Shown: positions 7,288-13,873 of the stretch, in pieces | Layout of the letters: every line of letters starts with the position of its first letter | Numbering within the stretch: the stretch's first letter is position 1 | DNA from: an uncultured Alistipes sp. | GTDB taxonomy: Bacteria > Bacteroidota > Bacteroidia > Bacteroidales > Rikenellaceae | Length of the DNA: 18,493 nt | Direction of reading: 5' to 3' | Assembly: GCA_900549685.1 (NCBI GenBank) | Contig: UROX01000035.1 | Coordinates: 1-18,493 of the forward strand | The notes under the pieces: generated by a model | What the model saw: the letters and a program-made list of their open reading frames with translations, nothing else | The model's database searches: none | What the model was told of the DNA's origin: nothing | Program-made: the position numbers and the translations under genes

Positions 7288-7818
7288 ATGAAGTACATTT
7301 ATCTGATGTTGGCCGCCACGCTGATCGCCGTGTCCGCCTCCGCCCAAAGTCCCCGCAATGAAATGGACAGCCGCCATGAACAACGCGTTCAACAGCGCGA
7401 GATCCGTCACCAGAACGATGTGAAGTTTATGGATTCCGTCGTGTTGAGCCGTAACTTCCAGTTCAATCCCGAACGCTTCCAGCAGGAGCCCGCCGGTGCG
7501 ATGCACTCGATCTACGGTATCCAGTACATGCTTTCGCTCCGCGACGACTATATGGACATCGACATACCGTACATCGCCGGCAGCATTCCTCCCTATCGGT
7601 TGAAGATCATCAACTACATCACCTTCGACATCCAGAACTATACGGCCGTGCAGGACGAGGACGGATGGACCGTATCGTTCGCATCCAATCTCTATACCGG
7701 AAACAAGTACACCTTTACGCTGAAGATCTATTCGATCACCCGCGAAGGGGTGCTCAATATCGCTTCGGACGCCTTCCCGACGGTGACGTATTACGGATCG
7801 GTACAGGCCATCTATTAG
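7288..7818 (+). CDS. Exported DUF4251 domain protein (first paralogue)
   Basis: This 176-residue protein has a clear signal peptide (residues 1-19, MKYIYLMLAATLIAVSASA, cleaved before Gln20). A charged, Gln/Arg-rich linker runs to about residue 45 and the DUF4251 domain fills the rest. Family hallmarks I recognise are the FQFNPERFQQEP start, DDYMDIDIPYIAG in the middle, a Y/F-rich strand series, and the closing VTYYGSVQAIY. DUF4251 is a Bacteroidota family of unknown function, with beta-rich secreted or periplasmic proteins. The second paralogue starts 26 bases later, so they form a two-gene transcript. I cannot assign a role. Confidence 0.85.
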   Translation: MKYIYLMLAATLIAVSASAQSPRNEMDSRHEQRVQQREIRHQNDVKFMDSVVLSRNFQFNPERFQQEPAGAMHSIYGIQYMLSLRDDYMDIDIPYIAGSIPPYRLKIINYITFDIQNYTAVQDEDGWTVSFASNLYTGNKYTFTLKIYSITREGVLNIASDAFPTVTYYGSVQAIY

Positions 7819-7844
7819 AAAACCTTCCGTAAAAGCGTGCGACG

Positions 7845-8423
7845 ATGAAAATGAGACGGACGATGATTCTGGCGGTATGGCTCTGGGGTGCGGGCCTGAC
7901 GGTTCCCGCATCCGCCGCCGCACCGGACGAGGGGTCGCTTCCCGTCGGGACACAGACTCCCGACCGCCGGCAGCGCCATGCCCTCGAAAGGGAGCAGCGC
8001 CAACGGAGGTTCGAGATGCGGCTCGATTCGCTGGCCTCGTCGGGCGAGTTCCAGTTCCTGCCCATCAGCATGGAGCAGGAACCCGACGGAAGCCTGCAAA
8101 TGATTAATAATTACTATTATTACATCGGCATTTTCAAATCCGATCTGCAGGTGCATATCCCGGTCATGCGGGGCAGGGCCGTCGAGTATCCCGTGATCGC
8201 GAATTTCGATACCGACCGTGTGTTCGATTTCCAGACGTCGCAGACCAAATTCGGCTGGGAGACCTCGTTCAGTGCCGAAGACGGAAAGGGGAATGTCTAT
8301 ACGTTCAACTTCAACATCTATACGGCCACCGGCGAGACGGTACTCGATCTGAGAACAGGTCCCTATTCGATCAAGTATATCGGGTCGATCGTTCCGAACG
8401 AGGTCGAGGCCGGTGTTCCCTAA
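7845..8423 (+). CDS. Exported DUF4251 domain protein (second paralogue)
   Basis: This 192-residue protein has a signal peptide (about residues 1-25, ending PASA), an Arg/Gln/Glu-rich linker and a DUF4251 domain. The domain aligns with that of the preceding gene: FQFLPISMEQEPDG against FQFNPERFQQEPAG, then VHIPVMRG, FDFQTSQTKFGWETSF, and IKYIGSIV near the end. The two therefore look like an old tandem duplication, well diverged. A short tail (PNEVEAGVP) follows the domain. The gene ends about 50 bases before a terminator. Function is unknown; periplasmic or outer-membrane location is inferred from the signal peptide. Confidence 0.82.
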   Translation: MKMRRTMILAVWLWGAGLTVPASAAAPDEGSLPVGTQTPDRRQRHALEREQRQRRFEMRLDSLASSGEFQFLPISMEQEPDGSLQMINNYYYYIGIFKSDLQVHIPVMRGRAVEYPVIANFDTDRVFDFQTSQTKFGWETSFSAEDGKGNVYTFNFNIYTATGETVLDLRTGPYSIKYIGSIVPNEVEAGVP

Positions 8424-8472
8424 CGGAGTCCCGCGCCTGTGAAACGGAGCGTTCCGTTTCCGGACCGGCATG

Positions 8473-8510
8473 ACGGGGCGTCTTCCTGCAACGGAAGATG
8501 CCCCGTTTGT
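8473..8510 (+). terminator. Intrinsic terminator after the DUF4251 pair
   Basis: A 14-bp stem pairs ACGGGGCGTCTTCC (8473-8486) with GGAAGATGCCCCGT (8493-8506), with one G-T wobble, a six-base loop and a short T-rich tail (TTTGT). The stem is strong but the tail is short. Confidence 0.75.
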
Positions 8511-8736
8511 CATGGTGCGGGTTGTTTCGGATTCCGGAGAACGCCGGTGCGTTGCGGTTCGCGTCTGTTTCCCGGATCGCGGTTTTGCCGCCCGGTGCGT
8601 CCGTGTTCTGCCGTTTTGGGCAATGCGTTGAAAAGAAGTGGAATAACATTCCCGGAAAGCGGAGGGGATCACCTCCGATTCCGTCGTGCCGGAAGACGGT
8701 CCGGAATCGGACGGAGGGTGTCTTCTGCGGTCGAAG
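8511..8736. other. Gap between the DUF4251 terminator and the pabB promoter
   Basis: I see no gene here. Reading frames that cross it from 8439, 8498 and 8686 have no domain content; one is simply the upstream extension of pabB beyond its likely start. Confidence 0.5.
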
Positions 8737-8767
8737 ATTGCAATTTCGCGTCCGTTGTGTAATTTTG
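8737..8767 (+). promoter_or_regulatory. Promoter of the pabB-pabC operon
   Basis: TAATTTTG (8760-8767) matches TAnnTTTG exactly. ATTG at 8737-8740 lies 19 bases upstream, the same -33 sequence and spacer as at the mla operon. Transcription would start at about 8774, almost on top of the ATG at 8776, so the mRNA is leaderless or nearly so if that start is right. Confidence 0.68.
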
Positions 8768-8775
8768 GCGACGGA

Positions 8776-9771
8776 ATGGAGAACAGAGAATATACGGCCG
8801 CGGAGGCCTGCGAACGGATGGACCGGTTGGGAAGCCGTAGGCAGCCTTTTCTGTTCGTGGCGGACTATGCGCTGCGACGGTGCCGGATTTTTCCCGGTCC
8901 GTCGGTCGATGCCCGGCAGGTGCGGTTCCGGTTCGGTACGGCGACGAACGATACGGCGGAGCCGGCTCTGAGGACCGGAGAACCGCTGGAGTGGGAGCCT
9001 TCTCCCTGCACCTATGAGACCTATGCGGAGGCGTTCGGACGGGTGACGGAGCATCTGCGCCGGGGCGACTCCTATCTGGTCAATCTGACCTGTTCCACGC
9101 CGGTGCGCTGCAATCGCTCGCTCGACGAGCTGTACGAACGTTCGGAAGCTAAATACAAACTGTTGCTCGACGGGCGTTTCCTGGCACTCTCTCCGGAAAT
9201 ATTCGTGCGGATCGCTCCGGACGGAACGATCGCTTCTTTCCCGATGAAGGGGACTGTCGATGCGACGTTGCCGGAGGCGGAGCGGCGGATTCTTTCCGAT
9301 CCCAAGGAAGCGGCCGAACATGCCACCATCACGGACCTGATCCGCAACGACCTGAGTCGGGTGGCCGAGGAGGTGTCCGTCGTCCGTTACCGGTATATCG
9401 ACCGGGTCGAGACGCACCGGGGCGCCCTGTTGCAGGTCAGTTCCGAGATCAGCGGCCGGCTTCCGGGCGACTGGCGGTCGCGGGTGGGGTCGATTCTTTT
9501 CGAGCTGTTGCCCGCAGGGTCGGTGACCGGGGCGCCTAAGCGCCGTACGCTGGAAATCATCGACGAGGCCGAAAATTACGACCGGGGATATTATACGGGC
9601 GTGGCCGGATGGTTCGACGGCGAGCGGCTGGACAGCGGCGTGCTGATCCGTTGTCTGGAGCGGACGCCGGACGGCCTTCGTTTCAAAAGCGGCGGCGGCA
9701 TCACGGCCAAAAGCGATTGCGCTGCCGAATACCGGGAAATGATCGAAAAAGTCTATGTGCCGTTGCGTTGA
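8776..9771 (+). CDS. pabB: Chorismate-binding enzyme, aminodeoxychorismate synthase component I-like
   Basis: This 331-residue cytosolic enzyme should aminate chorismate to 4-amino-4-deoxychorismate for 4-aminobenzoate and folate. Chorismate-binding motifs are clear: PMKGT at 157-161, DLIRNDLSRV at 187-196, PAGSVTGAPKRRTLEIIDEAE at 246-266, YYTGVAGWFDG at 272-282, GGGITAKSD at 306-314 and a C-terminal AEYREMIEK. The Lys in PMKGT (Lys158) is the residue that marks PabB-type enzymes, whereas anthranilate synthase has Ala there. The protein is shorter than E. coli PabB (453) because much of the N-terminal domain is missing, as in compact stand-alone forms. The frame is open from 8686, but the ATG at 8776 begins sensibly just after the promoter. 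It overlaps pabC by 17 bases. No pabA is present in the window. Confidence 0.88.
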   Translation: MENREYTAAEACERMDRLGSRRQPFLFVADYALRRCRIFPGPSVDARQVRFRFGTATNDTAEPALRTGEPLEWEPSPCTYETYAEAFGRVTEHLRRGDSYLVNLTCSTPVRCNRSLDELYERSEAKYKLLLDGRFLALSPEIFVRIAPDGTIASFPMKGTVDATLPEAERRILSDPKEAAEHATITDLIRNDLSRVAEEVSVVRYRYIDRVETHRGALLQVSSEISGRLPGDWRSRVGSILFELLPAGSVTGAPKRRTLEIIDEAENYDRGYYTGVAGWFDGERLDSGVLIRCLERTPDGLRFKSGGGITAKSDCAAEYREMIEKVYVPLR

Positions 9772-10369
9772 AACGATCCGTCTGTACGACGGGCAGTGGG
9801 ACGATCTGGCGCCCCATGAAGAACGGATGAACCGCACACGCCGGGACCTGTTCGGGGCGGCGGAACCTTTGTCGCTGGAACGGATACTGGCCCGAGCCGT
9901 CGGGTGCGGCGCTTGTCCGCCGGGGACGGTCAAGGGACGGGTCGAATACGACGGGCGGGTGCGCAGGGTGGAGTTGCTGCCCTACCGGTCGCCTGCAATC
10001 CGTTCGCTGGCGCTGGTACGGGACGATGGGATCGACTATCGCTATAAATTTTGCGACCGCAGCCGGCTCGAAGCGCTGCGGGCGTCGGTGCCCGGAGCCG
10101 ACGATGTGCTGGTCGTCCGGCGAGGATTGCTCACCGACAGCTCGTTCTGCAATATCGCCCTGTTGGGGGAGGATGGCCGGTGGATCACACCGGCGGAACC
10201 GCTGCTGGAGGGAACGATGCGGCGACGGTTGCTCGACCGGGGCATCGTGCGGCCGGGTACGATCCGGGCGGACGGGCTGGGTGCTTTCCGCCGCATCGCC
10301 CTGTTCAATGCGATGAACGGTTGGGGAACCGTCTGTCTGGATATGGATGCGGTGTCGGATGCCCGTTGA
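9755..10369 (+). CDS. pabC: Class IV PLP-dependent aminotransferase, aminodeoxychorismate lyase-like
   Basis: This 204-residue enzyme should convert 4-amino-4-deoxychorismate to 4-aminobenzoate and pyruvate. Fold-type IV marks are present: the start MCRCVETIRLYDG; a Lys in YRYKFCDR (Lys98), the expected PLP Schiff-base residue; LTDSSFCNIAL at 126-136, which matches the cofactor-phosphate segment; and a late LFNAMNGW. It is shorter than E. coli PabC (269) but similar to Bacteroidota versions. Its ATG lies within the last 17 bases of pabB in another frame, so the two are translationally coupled, and that neighbour strengthens the assignment over a branched-chain or D-amino-acid aminotransferase. 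Confidence 0.85.
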   Translation: MCRCVETIRLYDGQWDDLAPHEERMNRTRRDLFGAAEPLSLERILARAVGCGACPPGTVKGRVEYDGRVRRVELLPYRSPAIRSLALVRDDGIDYRYKFCDRSRLEALRASVPGADDVLVVRRGLLTDSSFCNIALLGEDGRWITPAEPLLEGTMRRRLLDRGIVRPGTIRADGLGAFRRIALFNAMNGWGTVCLDMDAVSDAR

Positions 10370-10800
10370 GGAACACGGAGACGCGACGGACGCATCCGGC
10401 TGTCTGCGCAGACCGGTGTTTTCGGGAAAGTCATGTGTCTCGACAGAGCGTTGTTCGAGTGCTGTGAGTCCCGAGCGGATGCGCCGGCGTAGCAGCTTGG
10501 AATCCGGGTCTTCGGACCGGCTTACCCGATCTCGGGTGCGGAACTCGGGTCTTCGGTCCGGAAAGTTCCCGATAGGAGTAGCCGGCGGTGCGTCGAGGGA
10601 GCGGGTGCTTCCCTGCTTCGGCAAAGGTTGAGGGGCAATCGGAAAACCGCGGCGGCGACTTTTGTCGGAATAACACAGGGTGCGTTCTTCCGAATGGGCG
10701 GGTAATTTTTTCGGGCGGCGGACGTCGTCGGAATGATATGCGGGATCGATGTCGTTCGGACGGGCCGGAAAACGTCGGCCGAACGGTATGTTTCCCGGGG
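10370..10800. other. Convergent intergenic region with repeats and hairpins
   Basis: This gap lies between the 3' ends of pabC and ftsI. It has no supported gene. It contains an imperfect direct repeat near 10499-10561, an inverted repeat GGAACT/AGTTCC (10540-10545 and 10564-10569), and a 7-bp inverted repeat CGTTCGG/CCGAACG (10753-10759 and 10779-10785) just past the ftsI stop. None of these hairpins has a proper T tail, so intrinsic termination is not clear for either gene. Confidence 0.5.
10499..10561. repeat. Imperfect 22-base direct repeat
   Basis: Two 22-base units beginning GGAA and sharing CGGGTCTTCGG then CCGG recur 41 bases apart (10499-10520 and 10540-10561), with 19 of 22 positions identical. 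The first can fold around a TTCG tetraloop. Between them lies ACCCGA-TC-TCGGGT (10524-10537). It may be a transcript-end structure. Confidence 0.5.
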
Positions 10801-13119
10801 CTATTCGCTCAGGAGTTCGGAGGGACGGTCGTCTTCGTCGCGGGTGCGGGCCGCGACTTCTTTTTTGCTGTCTGTCTTTGTGTCCGAAGGTCGTGCCTGC
10901 TTTTCCGGGGCGGTTTCTGTTTCCGGTTCTTTCTGCGGCTTGGGGGGCGCAGTTTCTTTCATGGGCGAGCAGCCGAGGCGAAGCGATACGGGCATACCCC
11001 GCCGTGCCGTCGTGCCCGGACGCACGGACTGCCATTCGACCCGTCCGACACCGGAGTAGGAGACGAGCATCCCGTTGCGTTCCAGCAGATAGACCGCTTC
11101 CTTGAGTCCCATGCCCACGACCGAGGGCACGAGTCCCGAGGTTTCGTCGTATTCCCTGTAGAGGATGCCTGTCGAATCGACGGCTTCCACCTCTTTCCAT
11201 GTTTTCTCCCTGCGGTGTCCTTCGTAGGGCACGTCGAAGCGGTAGGCGATTTCCCGGATTTCATCGACCCGTCCGCCTTTGATCTGCGGCCGTTCGGCGA
11301 TTTTTCCCGTTTTGTTTTTCGATACGGGGGCCTGCCACTCCGTGTTTTTGGCATAGACCCGGTCGGCGATGGCCTTGAGCACCGGTCCGGCCAGCGAGGC
11401 CCCGTAGTAGGTCCTGCGGTGTCCGGGGCCGTTGTAGGTTTTCACGGCGACCAGACAGCTGTATTTGGGATTGTCTTCGGGAAAGTAACCTACCATCGTG
11501 GCCAGATACTGCCGGCCGCCGTTGCGGTCCATGTAGCCGCCCCGGTCGAACGGAATCTGGGCGGTCCCCGTCTTGCCTCCGATTTTGTAGTAAGGACTCT
11601 TGAGCACCCGGCCCGTACCTTCCTCCACGACGCCCCGCATGGCGGCCCGTACCGCAGCGAGCGTCTCTTTCGATGCTATCGAGGGCACCATGACGTGCGA
11701 CCGATAGGTGCGCAGCGTCTGTCCGTATTGGCGCAGTTCCTTGACCAGCAGCGGGCTGACCATCTTCCCGTCGTTGGCCACGGCATTGTAGAACGTCAGC
11801 GTCTTGAGCGGAGTGAGCCGCAACGCGTAGCCGTAGGACATCATCGTCAGCGTCGTGCCGTTCCACCATTTGCTGTCCGTTTGGTGGATGACGGGGCGTT
11901 GCTCGCCCGCGATCTGGAGGTCGAGCGGCCGGTCCAGTCCCATTTTGCACAGATGGCGGACGAAGTTTTCCGGTTTGTCCCGGTAGTATTTGTTCACGGC
12001 CAGTGCGAAACCGATGTTCGACGATTTTTCGAACACGCCCTTGAGCGTCAGTTTGCCGTAGCCGTGCGTGTCGTTCACCTTGGCCCGGGCGATGACGGCT
12101 TTGCCGTTGCCTGTGTCGAACTCTTCGTCCAGCGAGGCGCCTGCGTCGTCGAGCAGCGTGATGAGCGAGGCGAGCTTCTGGGTCGATCCCGGTTCGAGAT
12201 TCATGCCGATGGCGTAGTTGAAATCCTCCACGATCTGTCCGGGACCTCGGCGTGTGAGGTTGGTCATGGCGCGGATTTCTCCCGTGGCCACCTCCATCAG
12301 GATGGCCGTACCCCAGTCGGCCTGCATCTCTTCGAGGTGTTCCCGCAGCGCCTTTTCGGCTACGTCCTGAATATCGACGTCGAGCGTCGTCACCACGTCG
12401 ATCCCGTCCACCGGATCGACGTTCGTCTCGTCGGGTACGGGGATGCGGAAACTGCCTGATATGCGCTGCATCATCACCTGGCCGTCCACGCCCCGTAGGA
12501 TGCTGTCGAAAGCGCCTTCGATCCCCACTTTGGTGCCAGCCTGATTGACCATGCCGATCGTTCGCGCGGCCATTTTTCCGTGCGGCATCGACCGTTTGTT
12601 GATCTGTTCGGTGATCAGACCGCTGCGGTTGCGTCCCAGACGGAACAGCGGGAAACGACCGATTTCCTTTATTTCCAAATGGTTCACCCGGCGGGGCGCG
12701 ATCCGTTTATACCGGTTTTTGGCTTTGTTGCGGTGCGCTTCGACGAGCATCTGTTTGTAGGCCGTTTTGCTCTTGTCTCCGAAGAATCCGGCCAGACACA
12801 GCGCCAGCGAATCGACGTCGCGGTAGAAAATCGAGTCGATCAGGCCTTGCGCCGCGAAGTCCATGCGGAGTTCGTATTCGGGGACCGACGTGGCCAGAAT
12901 CCGGCCGTCGCAAGCCAGTATGTCGCCGCGGTCGGCCTCGATGCGTTCCCGGGCATAGGTGATCGTGGCGCCTCTGCTGCGCAGCGCGTCGCCTTTGGGT
13001 CCGTATTGCAGATAGAGGATTTTTCCGGCGATGAGCACTCCGGCGCCGAAGAACAGGATGTAGAGCACCCGCACCCGGTGGAAAATGCCTTTTTTTATGT
13101 CGGTCTTGCCGTCTTTCAT
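10801..13119 (-). CDS. ftsI: Division transpeptidase FtsI (class B penicillin-binding protein) with PASTA domain
   Basis: This 772-residue inner-membrane protein cross-links septal peptidoglycan. It has a short cytoplasmic N-terminus, one membrane helix at about 17-37, a dimerisation/pedestal domain (RGDILACDGRILATS at 64-78) and the transpeptidase domain at about 240-590. All three penicillin-binding motifs are intact: STQK with nucleophile Ser312 and Lys315, SSN at 366-368, and KTG at 516-518. A single PASTA domain at about 663-716 begins LVPSVVGMGLKEAVYLLE. A 55-residue charged Pro/Glu/Lys-rich tail closes the protein. Its ATG is two bases after the ftsL stop, so the pair is one operon. 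This architecture is typical of Bacteroidota FtsI; the long charged tail is less usual. Confidence 0.95.
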   Translation of the reverse strand: MKDGKTDIKKGIFHRVRVLYILFFGAGVLIAGKILYLQYGPKGDALRSRGATITYARERIEADRGDILACDGRILATSVPEYELRMDFAAQGLIDSIFYRDVDSLALCLAGFFGDKSKTAYKQMLVEAHRNKAKNRYKRIAPRRVNHLEIKEIGRFPLFRLGRNRSGLITEQINKRSMPHGKMAARTIGMVNQAGTKVGIEGAFDSILRGVDGQVMMQRISGSFRIPVPDETNVDPVDGIDVVTTLDVDIQDVAEKALREHLEEMQADWGTAILMEVATGEIRAMTNLTRRGPGQIVEDFNYAIGMNLEPGSTQKLASLITLLDDAGASLDEEFDTGNGKAVIARAKVNDTHGYGKLTLKGVFEKSSNIGFALAVNKYYRDKPENFVRHLCKMGLDRPLDLQIAGEQRPVIHQTDSKWWNGTTLTMMSYGYALRLTPLKTLTFYNAVANDGKMVSPLLVKELRQYGQTLRTYRSHVMVPSIASKETLAAVRAAMRGVVEEGTGRVLKSPYYKIGGKTGTAQIPFDRGGYMDRNGGRQYLATMVGYFPEDNPKYSCLVAVKTYNGPGHRRTYYGASLAGPVLKAIADRVYAKNTEWQAPVSKNKTGKIAERPQIKGGRVDEIREIAYRFDVPYEGHRREKTWKEVEAVDSTGILYREYDETSGLVPSVVGMGLKEAVYLLERNGMLVSYSGVGRVEWQSVRPGTTARRGMPVSLRLGCSPMKETAPPKPQKEPETETAPEKQARPSDTKTDSKKEVAARTRDEDDRPSELLSE

Positions 13120-13121
13120 GC

Positions 13122-13616
13122 CTATTTGTCGATTATTTTGGGCGGTGCGACGGACTCTTCGAGCGGGATGCCCCGTTCTTCGAGCCGACGGATGATTTCG
13201 CTCCGTCGGGTCGAGACCATCCGCAGCGACGAGACGGTGAGCGACCTGGCCCGAAGCTCCTTGACCTGTGCGGTGAGCTTTTCGTGACGGCGGTGGAGTT
13301 TCTGGATATGGAATCCGTTGGCGATGTAGAGGAACATCAGTACGGCCGTGAAAAGGACATAGGGATATTGCCTGCGCACTTCGGCACGGGTGAGGATGCT
13401 GCCTGAAAGGATCTGTCCGACGTAACGTTCCAGCCGGGACGGGCGTCGGAGAGGTTCCCGCTCGATCGGCGGATCGTCGCTTTCGGTCGGATCGGCCGTG
13501 TCGGGAACGGTTTCTTCCTCCTCGATTTCGGAGTGGAACGGGGCGGCGAAGCCTTCCTCGGGCAGCTCTTCGCCGGGGCGTTCCGTCGTTTCGAAAGGAT
13601 TTTCGGGTTCGTACAT
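13122..13616 (-). CDS. ftsL: FtsL-like division protein
   Basis: This 164-residue bitopic protein belongs to the septal complex with FtsI. A long acidic cytoplasmic segment (about 1-55, many Glu, Asp and Pro) is followed by a basic stretch. One membrane helix lies at about 87-103 (YVLFTAVLMFLYIANGF), then a periplasmic helix with coiled-coil-like heptads (IQKLHRRHEKLTAQVKELRA), and a tail containing SSLRMVSTRRSEIIRRL. This layout and the position directly before ftsI identify it; sequence identity across FtsL proteins is low. The frame can be read from a TTG at 13640, but that codon overlaps the -7 promoter box (13638-13645), so it cannot be translated from that promoter. I chose the ATG at 13614-13616. 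The acidic head is longer than in model FtsL proteins. Confidence 0.82.
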   Translation of the reverse strand: MYEPENPFETTERPGEELPEEGFAAPFHSEIEEEETVPDTADPTESDDPPIEREPLRRPSRLERYVGQILSGSILTRAEVRRQYPYVLFTAVLMFLYIANGFHIQKLHRRHEKLTAQVKELRARSLTVSSLRMVSTRRSEIIRRLEERGIPLEESVAPPKIIDK

Positions 13617-13637
13617 CGTCGCGGGATGATTTCCGAA

Positions 13638-13645
13638 CAAAAATA
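13638..13645 (-). promoter_or_regulatory. Promoter -7 box of the ftsL-ftsI operon
   Basis: Read on the minus strand, TATTTTTG matches TAnnTTTG exactly. An ATTG lies at 13662-13665, but with a 16-base spacer, shorter than the 19 seen elsewhere in the window. Transcription should start near 13631, giving a leader of about 15 bases before the ATG at 13616. Confidence 0.6.
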
Positions 13646-13808
13646 ATGTTTTTTATCGGAACAATCCGGGTAAAACGTATGTTTCGCCGCGTTTTATTTC
13701 CTGTGGCGACGCCTTCCTCCGGGTAGTGAGCGCCGTACGCGTTCGGCGGATTTTGCGAAGGGAGGACCGTTCCGGGGGCGGGTCGGCGTTCGGATCGGGA
13801 TACGACGA

Positions 13809-13857
13809 GGCCGCCCTGCCGTTTCCCCCGTTTTCGGGTACGGACGGCAGGGCGGCC
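13809..13857 (-). terminator. Hairpin downstream of catalase
   Basis: A perfect 14-bp GC-rich stem (GGCCGCCCTGCCGT at 13809-13822 with 13844-13857) encloses a 21-base loop that itself holds CCCG/CGGG. It lies 16 bases past the catalase stop on the minus strand. No T run follows, so it is either an imperfect terminator or a 3' end protecting hairpin. Confidence 0.5.
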
Positions 13858-13873
13858 GGAGGGTAGGGAGCGT

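Noticed and set aside
10753..10785. Hairpin past the ftsI stop as an intrinsic terminator
   Set aside because: The 7-bp stem has a long loop and no T run on the minus strand, so I note it only within the intergenic entry.
10588..12459. A 623-residue open frame on the plus strand
   Set aside because: It is antisense to ftsI, which has all three penicillin-binding motifs. The translation is rich in Arg, His, Asp and Val with no domain.
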